Shown: positions 26,901 to 33,286, counted from the stretch's first letter. The stretch: DNA of 36,073 nucleotides from Kiritimatiellia bacterium (GCA_028686345.1 JAQUCE010000051.1:1-36073), one strand, 5' to 3'. Made by a program: numbers and translations. The notes: generated by a model from the letters alone, not told the origin.

Positions 26901-27519
26901 AGTGCGTGAGTTTGCTGCCTGCGCCAAGCGACGAGGCTGTGCCGGAGTTGGCGATGGAGCGGAACGCGATAATCCCGCCGGTGCCCGTTATTTTGACATC
27001 ACCGGTGAAGGCGGAGGTGGGACTGGTCATCAAGAGAGTCCCCGCCGCGTTGTTTTCCAGCCCGGAATCACTGTTCACAACGATCGGCGCGTTGATCGTG
27101 AGGGTCTTACCGGACGCGGGCTTCCAGTCAGCATAGTTGCCACCTGTGCTGGTGGACAGTTTAAGGCTGCCGGGGCCGTTGATGGCAGCATCCTCATAGC
27201 CGTCGTAAATGAGTGAGCCCGAATTCGAGAGGGTCAATATCACGCTGGAGGCGATGTTGACCGAGACACCGGTGGCACCGGATGAGATCTGGAGCGTCAG
27301 GATCTGCGTGCTGGCAGTAACGTTGACAGCCACCCCGGGCGTGGCGATGATCGCCTTGTCGCCCGTGCCGGGAAGGCCGCCGCTCCAGTTCGCAGCATTG
27401 TTCCAGTTGTTGTCGCTTGCCGCGCCGGTCCAAGTTTTGTCCGCGGCGGAAACCGTGAAAGCCGTTAACAAGCAAGTTAAAAAACATACAGCCCGATACA
27501 CAGAACGATTACTTTTCAT
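20929..27519 (-). CDS. Giant autotransporter-associated beta-strand-repeat protein with three PA14-like modules
   Basis: A 2196-residue exported surface-type protein. Residues 1-25 are a signal peptide (cleavage near VSAADKTWTG). The body, to about 1530, is a low-complexity Gly/Ala/Thr/Ser-rich beta helix with repeats of the PATR type, for example LTKRGTGAWTLSGANTATG, LAKAGTGTLLLTN and KTGGGELTLTSDQNTYSG. Three tandem PA14-like modules follow at about 1531-1710, 1710-1893 and 1906-2070, each with GLxEGxxR, GNNHTWxYTGYxWNR or a variant, SFDDxxxxxxD and LTPGxHxxxxxxGxxSG. The C-terminus (TLLQLR) has no beta-barrel translocator and no PEP-CTERM or type IX sorting tail, so how it reaches the surface is unknown. 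AAGGAG precedes the ATG, and a good promoter match is at 27586-27614. PA14 modules often bind carbohydrate, fitting the neighbouring glycan enzymes. Confidence 0.92.
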   Translation of the reverse strand: MKSNRSVYRAVCFLTCLLTAFTVSAADKTWTGAASDNNWNNAANWSGGLPGTGDKAIIATPGVAVNVTASTQILTLQISSGATGVSVNIASSVILTLSNSGSLIYDGYEDAAINGPGSLKLSTSTGGNYADWKPASGKTLTINAPIVVNSDSGLENNAAGTLLMTSPTSAFTGDVKITGTGGIIAFRSIANSGTASSLGAGSKLTHSTANCVYRFVGDATASGNRAIELGNTPLTIEQAGSAALTLSGTASGTSANGAAKTLVLAGDTAALATYAGTIANGACTLSLTKRGTGAWTLSGANTATGALAVEAGTLTLAGSSLFTSAALAGGTIEISHVNALPVTAPLVLAAGTLRLNVAAPGLGPVTIAGFIALDLTPLATAATLPPVVITPGGQANIVASVPVYISGAAAGPLSGILLNGAPASYDVISGVIPFNGPSASLPALGPYVINTAAGTAYTIDSEGAGGGITLADTVTTIFSLSQQWGSPATVSFNAGQTLAVDTLSIASTAAALTLGAVPGEGFVTSPSGTLALDAGNPAAALTLYASAADAAPGAPLGIAKDGAGEALLHAPAFNGQASLNSGTLALSVDDSFSLLRLTGMGTLAKAGTGTLLLTNASPSFVGPVVLRSGTLGVAVSDAAGLSSPDRTLTINSGSALDVGPGRAANATVLRQQIVVAGDGPTGLGAIVNSSQTIDQGYALQKVTLADDASVGGSRRIDIRASGTDLVWLDLAGHTFSKISTNYLAFVNLPVTPDSPAAPGQHGNINVQGGTLSIEAATDFGGTANNALNVASGATLMLYSLTPNPINWSVNAAEGAILRAGNLAGDTHNRLAGPVNLTGPGDTIFNQQVGGAQIIIDGKISGAGGIVQPSGIFRLLNLANDYAGATTVTNKDTLLHAAYPSSLPGWDAGRVKIANEAYLSIPLADTAGQGWTIAQMRALFSGSSFAGNKATLKIDSTLLSSPDIDITDAVTKGLQKIGPGNLAFKAPITSTFNFLMDEGLADIQSPGPHSVGYTRTYTGSLVLTNDAVFAVGIPGQSLYFGDKAGAYSLSNRIAGTASFTVPENGYNKSSGKLIVGQNGHAVLDIAENARMSGPLYVGSTAGSGGAVYQSGDSVVVNTAGAANDGRIGGSGYGHYWLESGTFTNKGYTQVGYANNSYGIFRQTGGRFVMPSVGTPATGVVGDYYGGNFVASRGGNGAILLYGGELLYGRTWSVNSDGNYDPSPAYSVLTIGGDAYVRVDNGSLDIGRLQNSLSTSLINFEGNGVLHARRIYTHPYTSKKYVNFNGGTFRVNPGDGATFLFNYTGLNQPTRTTLYGEGATFDVPSKLARTVDIPLSAPTGSGLVSFDLDTPLTGYYAPPFPVLNGHGGYAGFVDTVFDRASGAVTGFRVISPGNDYPANDVTVTLTGGGQANATLALKSAPATPGGVTKTGGGELTLTSDQNTYSGPTRVREGTLVVGNAAALPFASPIEVGGAGAPAVLSLGGFTLTNNNVTLKEGGTIIGGTLAAAAIRKTGPGRANLALASSVDLSVSVPRADDALLPGLQEGMLRTAWVDNACNPGDTFQLTTVAGNGTKASNDTFAGGRWAGNNHTWIYTGYIWNRAATNVTWKLRGSFDDNVTFWLDNETTAALSRLAGAAVGASVTRTLTPGPHLVRVYFGDGSGSVGNNHSGVSGLEIDTGTGWRALSDTGSGAFLTASKTPWGPFWRTLRSTPSQPGLWEGTVPNSRNTVDPNPMEAVQQTTRAANGTCGENGSIHGYTWTNDIMVVYSGYLWNHEEQDVTWTFMENFDDTAVVKIDGSVVLCDAGSGTLTRSNVTLTPGAHLFEARFGQRGGTAGLSSTRPSWWPAMPTGKGGFLVDFQGRSSDNIANYDLLANPESGLPLLTTGPALPGTDTGDALVIDEGTLALGPLPGLYEGMIRASWNTTTPNPKSAVQLTTRAGNGVKASNADYADGSWAGNNHTWVYTGYLWNRSEASVTWTFWGSFDDHVQLMIDGMQILYDNNTAGVRANVTLTPGAHAIEIRYGDGSGQVGPSAAGLPGGLAYDPLGRNSTDTANYILLQDPGDGSLLTTDLALDYSSLAVNVGASGTLDLGGGSIQPASVTGSGTVSNGVLAAGSVYLVKIEGTESTCINLADVDISGLTVMPADETSENPPFHTYVIATGSYTGKPALSGFPDKFKLEARGDTLIMTSQGGTLLQLR

Positions 27520-27847
27520 GACAACACTCCTTTTTCTTCGGTTAAATACGCAAAAGACATATAACCATGCCTAAATTATGTATTGAGTATGCCATACGCA
27601 GTGAAGTCAGTCAATATCAAACCAGCTTTTTTGTCTTATTTTTTTTGCGCTGTATATTCTACGGGGTGAGGGGCTCAGCGCACCCCCAGCTGATTCCCGC
27701 TAATCTCCAATGGTTGTTTGTTTTGCCCTTTGGTAAGGGCCTCATGGTTGACCCTGACAGCCGGCATTTATCGTCGGCGCGATTTATGTTCGCAGTAAAA
27801 AGTAGCGTTGGCGCATTGCAAGCGAGCAGAAGAAGCACCAAGCCAGC
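27520..27847. other. Spacer holding the beta-strand-repeat gene promoter
   Basis: Apart from the promoter match at 27586-27614, I see nothing structured. It is AT-rich near the gene start and shows no repeat-family segment, unlike the other long spacers. Confidence 0.6.
27586..27614 (-). promoter_or_regulatory. Putative sigma-70 promoter of the beta-strand-repeat gene
   Basis: On the minus strand TTGACT (27614-27609) and CATACT (27591-27586) are 17 bases apart, a close match to the -35/-10 consensus. It predicts a leader of about 60 bases before the ATG at 27519. Confidence 0.5.
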
Positions 27848-28714
27848 TTATTGTAGCTGCAGTGTGGGCGCACCTTTCAGATACCCAAGCGAGGTCAGAA
27901 ACTTGTCGGTCTCCAGCAAGGTTTCAGAGTATCTGGCTACATTAAAAAAGCCGTGCGGCTGGCCTTGATAGAGATGCAGTTCACTGCGCACGCCGGCTTT
28001 CTCCATCAGTGCTTTGTACCGCTGTGCGGTTGCCACTGGGATCAGCTTGTCTGTGTCGCCCAGAAAAACAATTGTCGGCGGGGTCTTGGCACTGATGTTG
28101 TGTAGAGGGGAAAATTCCTGCCAATACGCTTTGACGCTCGCATGGCCGAACCCGCCCGGCCCGTTGTCATAAACAGGATTAAAGAGCACCAATGCGTTAG
28201 GGCGGCTGCTGACACTGAGATCCTCGCCCGCCTCTTCAAAACCCTGCAAAGAACCAATCGCCGCAGCAATATGTCCGCCTGCTGACCCGCCACCTGCTGC
28301 CAGCATAGCCGGGTTAATGCCTAGTTCCTGAGCATGCGTGCGCATCCAGCGCACGGCAGACTTGCCATCTTTAACACACTCCGCCGGGGATGTCTTATGC
28401 CTGCCCTTCACCCGGTACTCGGCGCAGGCGGCTACCACACCTCTGGAAGCCAGATATGCGCTTTGTCTATAAAATTGGCTTGGCGTGCCGCTATTCCAGC
28501 CGCCGCCGAAGAAAAATACAATCGCGGCAGCCTTGTCTCCTGCTTGATGTCCCTGTGGATTAAAGAGGTGGAGTTTCAGGCTGATATCATCCACGGTTTT
28601 ATAAACAACTGTCTGGTGCGGAACAGGTTCGATTGCGGCAGGATTTTTCTCCACAGCTAATCCCGATGCGGATAAAGTTAAAATCATAACCGCAGTAAAC
28701 ATTAATTCTCTCAT
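27848..28714 (-). CDS. Secreted alpha/beta-hydrolase, esterase-like
   Basis: A 288-residue exported serine hydrolase of the BD-FAE/acetyl-xylan-esterase type, probably removing acyl groups from carbohydrates. Residues 1-20 are a signal peptide. The oxyanion region is FFFGGGWNSG (67-76), the nucleophile elbow is GGSAGG with Ser144, the acid is probably Asp222 in GDTDKLIP, and the base is His254 in GQPHGFF. AAGGAGAG precedes the ATG. Length is normal for a single-domain member. It is flanked by long spacers and probably monocistronic. De-acetylation of the polysaccharide attacked by the sulfatase and GH20 enzyme would fit, but a lipid or other ester substrate is not excluded. Confidence 0.93.
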   Translation of the reverse strand: MRELMFTAVMILTLSASGLAVEKNPAAIEPVPHQTVVYKTVDDISLKLHLFNPQGHQAGDKAAAIVFFFGGGWNSGTPSQFYRQSAYLASRGVVAACAEYRVKGRHKTSPAECVKDGKSAVRWMRTHAQELGINPAMLAAGGGSAGGHIAAAIGSLQGFEEAGEDLSVSSRPNALVLFNPVYDNGPGGFGHASVKAYWQEFSPLHNISAKTPPTIVFLGDTDKLIPVATAQRYKALMEKAGVRSELHLYQGQPHGFFNVARYSETLLETDKFLTSLGYLKGAPTLQLQ

Positions 28715-28952
28715 GGTACTCTCCTTAAAATAGCGTTTCGAATTACGCCTGCATGAAAAACAAAGAGAACTACGATACGCTCGTCATCCTCAATACGGAA
28801 AACCTCATTTTCTGCTCCTGATCCCGTTCGTGATTTTCGTGGTAAAAAAAGAGGTACTGAAAGGGCACCTCAACCACGATTTTGAGGTGACTTTTCAGGC
28901 CACACATCTAACTTCTTACCTCCCTTCGCTTGCCCCGGGCTAAGGTGAATAC

Positions 28953-29029
28953 ACCCCTTCGGGGTTCTCCTGATTACTTGCACAACTATAGCAGTTAGCG
29001 AACACAGGTGTCGATTAGAAATCAGGAGA
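28953..29029 (-). other. Two abutting hairpins, candidate structured RNA or mobile-element remnant
   Basis: tctcctgatt (28966-28975) pairs perfectly with aatcaggaga (29020-29029) across 44 bases. Directly adjacent, accccttcggggt (28953-28965) forms a 5-bp stem with a three-base loop. The inner 44 bases contain a further weak stem (aact/agtt). The abutting stems could stack, as in structured RNAs. A decayed mobile element is the main alternative. No known RNA family was recognised. Confidence 0.4.
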
Positions 29030-29098
29030 CGTGGATCACCCTCTTCCCACACAACTTCCCCAAATCGGGCGATTCATAAACCAGCCATCACTATTGCT

Positions 29099-29139
29099 AT
29101 TCCGCGGGGCGGAATCATATAATTCGGCGAGGCTGAATT
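29099..29139. repeat. Two three-base-loop hairpins, partner of 20687-20727
   Basis: attccgc-ggg-gcggaat (29099-29115) and aattcggc-gag-gctgaatt (29121-29139, one G-T pair). The 20687-20727 copy keeps the first stem in shorter form and has lost most of the second. It lies 36 bases past the stop of the aminotransferase fusion, where it could protect or end the transcript. Confidence 0.7.
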
Positions 29140-29174
29140 GCGATTTTCGGCGGTCTTAAACTATAGGCCATCAT

Positions 29175-30773
29175 TTAATGCCTGGCACTGATCGCAGATG
29201 CCAGCAGGCCAGGTAGAGGTTGAAGGTCGGCATGCTCCGTATGGCCAAGCAGGCAGACTTGTATCCAGTTGCGTTCGATCAGGTAACTGCTTTGATAGCT
29301 CAGGAGCCATCCTTTGTGTGCTAATGCTGACCCCAATGTGCGCGAACTCACGTTCTGAGGCAGAGGGATAGTGATGGCACCAGGGAAACGGGCGGCTGCC
29401 GCTGCGAGGGGAGTGAGCCCGGCCCTCTGCAATTCGTGACAGAGCCAGTCAGAACTCTCCCGAACTGCGGGGTATCGGGTATCAGGGTCCAATGTCTCCA
29501 GCGCGAGACTTAGCGCCGTCAAGAGTCCGGAGGGCATAGTGAAGGGGATACCGGGAGCCAAGTAGAGGCGCAAATCAATGTAACGAGGTAAGGTACGCGT
29601 TGGTGGTGGCAGCTCCATGTCATTAAAGACCAGGGCCAGCCCTGCCATGGATTGCAGGCCCTTCCCTGAGACACCTGACGCAAAGGCCACTCCGCGAAGA
29701 TCGCACGGCACCACGCCCAGTGAACTGACGCAGTCGATGCACAGCGTAAGACCCCATTCGCGTGCCAATCGTTTGAGCATATCAAGGTCGTTCAGAACGC
29801 CAGTGGATGTCTCCGCATGCACAGCCCAAAGCCAGCTCTTCGCCGGGTTACGCGCAAGGGTCTGGCGGATGCTATCTTCAGCGAACGATGCCCCCCATGG
29901 GGTTTCCACAACCTCGAAATCGAGATTGAAGCGCGAGGCATGATCTACCAATCGTTGGCCGAACTCGCCATTGCAGAGGATCAGCCCGCGACCAGACAGC
30001 TGTGCCAACTGGCCCGCAACCATATCATTGGCCAGTGTGCCGGAGCCTGTTGCGATCACCACCGCGCGGGCACCGGTCAGCTCACAGAGCATATGCCGTG
30101 TCCGCTCAAGGATTTGCGTAAAGGCCTCAGCGCGGTGCGAAACGGGCTTGGCTCCAAGAGCCGCCCGCACCGCCGGTGCCAGGCAGACCGGCCCGGGCAA
30201 CAGACTCACAGAAAGGCGTGTCTGAGTGCCCAAAGCTTTACTCCGCAACTCTTTAGCACGCGCACGAAAGTGATTAACGAACTGGTACATGGGCTGATAT
30301 TGCGCATCCGGTGATCCTACGACGGGGCCGAAGGCCTGAAACCCCATGTGCGCATACAGCCTAGCCTGCCGCAGTGTCCCGGAGATCAATGCAAGGTCGT
30401 GACCCCGTATTTCAAAGAGGTCGAATACCATGCCAATCAATCCGGTGAGGATGCGACCTTTCCGATATTTCGACTCAATGGCCAACAGTCGGATCTCACA
30501 CGCAGAGTTGTGGGGAGGCAGATATGCATCAAGACACGGCAGTTTTATGTCTAGCGAGAATGGGCGGTTACTGCGAATAGCGACCATGGCGATAACCTTG
30601 TCGCCGCACAGGCAGATACAAAAGATGCTCTCTTGCTCAAAGCGATCAACCAGCGAACGCCCCGGATTGGGGCTGTGTTGTGGAATCTCCTCAACGAAAG
30701 TGCGGTAATTCAATGCGCGGATCTGCCGAAGCTCGTCTGCTTCAGTTGCGATTTTAAACACCAAGCTGTTCAT
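29175..30773 (-). CDS. GNAT acyltransferase / class V aminotransferase fusion
   Basis: A 532-residue two-domain enzyme without signal peptide or membrane segment. Residues 1-165 have a GNAT fold pattern: NYRTFVEEIPQH near the start, CEIRLLAIESKYRKGRI (92-108, acyl-CoA-binding region) and ARLYAHMGF (137-145). The opening resembles N-acyl amino acid synthase/LuxI-like GNATs more than ordinary acetyltransferases. Residues 185-532 are a class V PLP enzyme: LLPGPV (191-196), HAETSTGVLND (319-329), Asp347 in CIDCVSSLG, and Lys371 in SGKGLQ as the likely Schiff-base lysine. The closest functional types are alanine-glyoxylate, serine-pyruvate or 2-aminoethylphosphonate aminotransferases. Its ATG lies four bases past the PlsY-like stop, with GGAG inside that gene, so the two are coupled. 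A role in making an amino- or phosphono-lipid is inference from this pairing. Confidence 0.88.
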   Translation of the reverse strand: MNSLVFKIATEADELRQIRALNYRTFVEEIPQHSPNPGRSLVDRFEQESIFCICLCGDKVIAMVAIRSNRPFSLDIKLPCLDAYLPPHNSACEIRLLAIESKYRKGRILTGLIGMVFDLFEIRGHDLALISGTLRQARLYAHMGFQAFGPVVGSPDAQYQPMYQFVNHFRARAKELRSKALGTQTRLSVSLLPGPVCLAPAVRAALGAKPVSHRAEAFTQILERTRHMLCELTGARAVVIATGSGTLANDMVAGQLAQLSGRGLILCNGEFGQRLVDHASRFNLDFEVVETPWGASFAEDSIRQTLARNPAKSWLWAVHAETSTGVLNDLDMLKRLAREWGLTLCIDCVSSLGVVPCDLRGVAFASGVSGKGLQSMAGLALVFNDMELPPPTRTLPRYIDLRLYLAPGIPFTMPSGLLTALSLALETLDPDTRYPAVRESSDWLCHELQRAGLTPLAAAAARFPGAITIPLPQNVSSRTLGSALAHKGWLLSYQSSYLIERNWIQVCLLGHTEHADLQPLPGLLASAISARH

Positions 30774-30777
30774 ATTG

Positions 30778-31452
30778 TCAATCTCCGGGTCTTGCAGCCG
30801 ATCTGTCGCCAGCTGCAGGTACAGGTCTCAGCCAGCCGCTGATATGAGAACGATGCGTGAAGAGCACGAGCAGGCTCAGGCCTACTACTCCGGCCAGTGC
30901 CTCACCCGGCAGCTCAAAAAACCATGCCGCGAATGGTATCGCTGCAAATCCTGCCACTCCGCTGAACTGAAAACAGCGGCTGACCACCCAGGCAAACAGC
31001 GTGATCCCGACCAGCATTCCAAGCAGTCGGGGATCAAACACAGCGAGACCACCCAGCCCGACCGCAACACCCCGCCCACCGCAAAACCGAAGTTGGATGG
31101 GCCACACATGCCCAACAGCCACGGCCACCAACGCCGTGGCTGATGCAAGCGGTGAAGCGCCAAACCAAATGGGTACAGCCACCGCTAGAGCCCCTTTTCC
31201 GGCATCTATGCACAGCGTGAAGAGAAAACCTTTTAGACCCAGTACACGACCCGCATTGCGAGCGCCGGTTGATCCGCTGCCAACCCGGCGCAGATCCTGG
31301 CCTGTCAAAGCCAGCACTAAATAGTACCCTGTTTGTACGCAGCCTACCACGTAGGCGATCACAACAACCCCCACATCACGTATCATGCCAACATCCATTC
31401 TTAACCACGTCAATCGGCTTGAGTTTCGTATACCGTTCTTTTGATGCCTCAC
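30778..31452 (-). CDS. plsY: PlsY-like glycerol-3-phosphate acyltransferase
   Basis: A small multi-membrane-segment protein of the PlsY family, which transfers acyl groups from acyl-phosphate to glycerol-3-phosphate. The signature loops are present but divergent: GSGSTGARNAGR for the usual GSGNxGATNxxR, LRFCGGRGVAVGLG for KFRGGKGVATxxG, and HRSHI near the C-terminus. Five hydrophobic segments are visible. The start is unsettled. GTG at 31452 has AAAAGG upstream and suits the promoter at 31480-31509. ATG at 31398 or 31386 gives the short N-terminus usual for PlsY but lacks a clear ribosome binding site. It is first in an operon with the GNAT-aminotransferase fusion. Its divergent motifs suggest a specialised acyltransferase rather than the housekeeping copy. 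Confidence 0.88.
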   Translation of the reverse strand: MRHQKNGIRNSSRLTWLRMDVGMIRDVGVVVIAYVVGCVQTGYYLVLALTGQDLRRVGSGSTGARNAGRVLGLKGFLFTLCIDAGKGALAVAVPIWFGASPLASATALVAVAVGHVWPIQLRFCGGRGVAVGLGGLAVFDPRLLGMLVGITLFAWVVSRCFQFSGVAGFAAIPFAAWFFELPGEALAGVVGLSLLVLFTHRSHISGWLRPVPAAGDRSAARPGD

Positions 31453-31770
31453 TCATTGCACGCCTTTTAATGTGCTGGAATTATAACACACTCCGCAACG
31501 CGCACACAAGCCACCCGCCAAGCACGCCAGCAATTCTTATTTTGTTTTAAATATAGTAGCGATCACTACATCAAAGAAAACTCAAACGCTTACAGTATGC
31601 TGGAAAGATGAAATCGTTGACAAGGTTGAACTTCAGCGTAGCCTCCGCAGTAAATGGAGTGATTAATGAAGGCTGTATTTGACATCGCAGCGTCGGGGCG
31701 TTCTGGATGCAAACAAACGGAGTCTCCGCCAATTGGCTGGGGATGCTGCGGCTGACAGGGAATTTAATGA
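31453..31770. other. Spacer between the PlsY-like promoter and the gene remnants
   Basis: Holds the promoter for the PlsY-like gene at its left end. The right part (about 31620-31770) is probably decayed coding sequence upstream of the 31771-32163 remnant, since all three plus frames carry stops. Nothing else is recognised. Confidence 0.5.
31480..31509 (-). promoter_or_regulatory. Putative sigma-70 promoter of the PlsY-like operon
   Basis: On the minus strand a perfect TATAAT (31485-31480) lies 18 bases after TTGTGT (31509-31504). Transcription would begin near 31473, leaving about 20 bases before GTG 31452 or about 75 before ATG 31398. Confidence 0.5.
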
Positions 31771-32163
31771 AGATTTCACGGACAAATTTCATCCGCCCAG
31801 ACTATCGTCAAGAACGCCGGGACGCTTACGTTCCGTTACCGGGTTTCATCGGAAGAGGACTACGATTTTCTGAATGTCTATCTTGACGATGCGCTGATCA
31901 TGCAGGATTCAGGCGGGCTGGCCGAGGTACGCGAGGTGCGCGAGGTGCGCGAGGTGCGCGAGGTGCGCATTGTTGTTACCGGGAAGGGCAAGCACAAGAT
32001 TCGATGGGACTATCTGAAAGACGACAGCTACAGTGATGGCGATGGACATACCGCATGGGAAGAATATGCAGCAGGCACCGACCCGAGCGACGATGCGTCC
32101 GTATTGACGGCTTTAATTTCGGTGCAGCTAAGAAAAACCCGACTTTCTGTGGTAAGCGATTAA
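31771..32163 (+). pseudogene. Remnant of a secreted protein domain with EF-hand/dockerin-like tail
   Basis: An open frame without a start codon or signal peptide, preceded by in-frame stops at 31753 and 31765. It reads TIVKNAGTLTFRYRVSSEEDYDFLNVYLDD, split here in outline as TLTFRYRVSSEEDYDFL and NVYLDDALIMQ. It continues through GKGKHKIRWDYLKDDSYSDG to EEYAAGTDPSDD, a thrombospondin-3/dockerin-like calcium motif. This is the style of a beta-sandwich module common in large secreted PVC proteins. Between the two parts, five 9-bp units (31924-31968) encode Glu-Val-Arg five times. The fragment is both 5'-truncated and probably 3'-altered, so it is likely non-functional. Confidence 0.65.
31924..31968. 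repeat. 9-bp microsatellite (gaggtgcgc)x5
   Basis: Five in-frame units at 31924, 31933, 31942, 31951 and 31960; the first reads gaggtacgc. The last runs into EVRIVV, which looks like the original beta strand, so the extra units are probably a slippage expansion in decaying sequence. Confidence 0.9.
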
Positions 32164-32304
32164 AAGCAATAGCTGGAGTGCTCTGGTTTTGCTTCACTTC
32201 ACCCTCTCTTTGGGTTAATATCCAAATCATCGAAAAAGTGTTTGGAACAATGTGAACTTACGATTCAATTAATGATATAGATAAACAATAAAGGACGTGA
32301 AAGT

Positions 32305-32643
32305 ATGTCAGATCTGCTCAAACAGATTGCTTTGGGAGAAGACTCTGTTCTTGAACTGAAAGCAGTGGATTTCAACGGTAATAAAGTTGTCGGGCCGCAC
32401 AGGGATGGTATGGCGGATGAACTTGCTGCAATGGCAAATACCGTCTCGGGTACCATTGTGCTGGGGGTTGGGGACAAAACCAGGAAGATTAGTGGAATAC
32501 CGTCAGAGAAGCTGGATGTAGTTGAAGGCTGGCTACGTTCAATCTGTAATGATTTGATTGACCCTCCTCTTGAGTGTGTTATCCGGAAGCTGATCGTGCC
32601 TGATTCAACTGGTGTTGAAAAAAACATTCTACGTATAGAATAG
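32305..32643 (+). pseudogene. Truncated AlbA_2/Schlafen-like DNA-binding domain protein
   Basis: A 112-residue frame with an intact start (AAGGACG upstream of ATG) and a typical Schlafen AlbA_2 N-terminal domain: ALGEDSVLELKAVDFNG, DELAAMANTVSGTIVLGVGD, and CVIRKLIVPDSTGVEKNILRIE. Full-length relatives usually run 350-500 residues, adding an ATPase-like or helix-turn-helix part. Here the frame stops at RIE, and immediately beyond it the sequence is antisense to an Rhs fragment. The 3' part was therefore lost in a rearrangement. Intact relatives are predicted transcriptional regulators or defence-associated proteins. A short domain-only product might still be made. Confidence 0.7.
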
Positions 32644-33119
32644 CTGTATGCTGTGCCTTTGCCATCGGCATAGAGTTTGTTAGTGACAGCTCCGGTGAAC
32701 AGGTCATAATACCAGCGGGTCATATCGGAGTTGCCAGATTCGTTGCGCCATGTATGCAGCTCAGCCATGCGCCCCGCTGCGTCAAAAGCTGTCTCGGTCG
32801 GATAGGTCGCGCCTTCGCTGCGATAGATTTGCCCATTACCAGAATAATGGTTCAATGTTTGATTGCCCTTGGCATCGGTCACTGTGAGCTTATAAGCTCC
32901 CGGTTTTCCTGCCACAGCCTGCCGCACACTGTAACTGGTTGTGTTCGTACCGCTGTCTGTAACTTTGCCGACGGTCGCCATACTTCCGTCATCATGGTAG
33001 GCAACAACGCGCTTCAATTCGCGGCCATTCGCATAATTCGTAGTTTTCGTTCTCCTGGAAAAGCCATCGTAATAAAAAAACTTCATCTTTTTATGAAAAT
33101 CCGCTGCACGGATTAACAA
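32644..33119 (-). pseudogene. Rhs/YD-repeat core fragment
   Basis: A piece of Rhs core with YD-type repeats, including FYYDGFSRRTKTTNYANG, FDAAGRMAELHTW and WYYDLFTGAVTNKLYADG. It ends at GTAYSY, where the antisense of the Schlafen-like remnant begins. The following residues of a full core (LSDGRIATRKWAR) are found at the start of the Rhs gene that enters from the right edge, where the encoded text begins GTAYTY. The fragment is therefore the part of an Rhs core lying just upstream of the sequence present in the other gene, and comes from a second copy. No proper start with signal peptide is visible, so it is probably not expressed as a functional protein. Confidence 0.75.
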
Positions 33120-33286
33120 ACCTCCTCTCTGCGCTCATTTTTTAAAAATCACTTTTGCAAAATCAGTCAGAGGCGAATTTTGGTGTGTTTTCAATTGTTT
33201 CACCTTAGTTTCACTCCCGTAAACATTGCCTCATTCGCCTTCTTCATTTGCGGATGACTTTTTTGGCCCTAAGCTGCATAACTCAA
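33120..33286. other. Spacer between the immunity-like gene and the Rhs fragment
   Basis: 167 bases without a supported gene. On the minus strand GAGAGGAGG lies just before the first codon of the Rhs fragment (TTG), but no signal peptide or domain start follows. Confidence 0.5.

Larger units (their letters stand above)
28715..29174. other. Spacer with a structured, possibly remnant, element
   Basis: The right half holds hairpins at 28953-29029 and 29099-29139. A 60-codon minus-strand frame (29052-28870) covers the first pair and has a basic, protein-like middle (RRTPKGCIHLSPGQAKGG), but it has no good ribosome binding site. I see nothing in 28715-28865 except the upstream region of the esterase gene. 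Confidence 0.55.

Noticed and set aside
32265-32643. Extension of the Rhs fragment frame leftward past 32644
   Set aside because: The added residues are antisense to the Schlafen-like remnant and have no YD-repeat character, so the fragment is taken to end at the junction.
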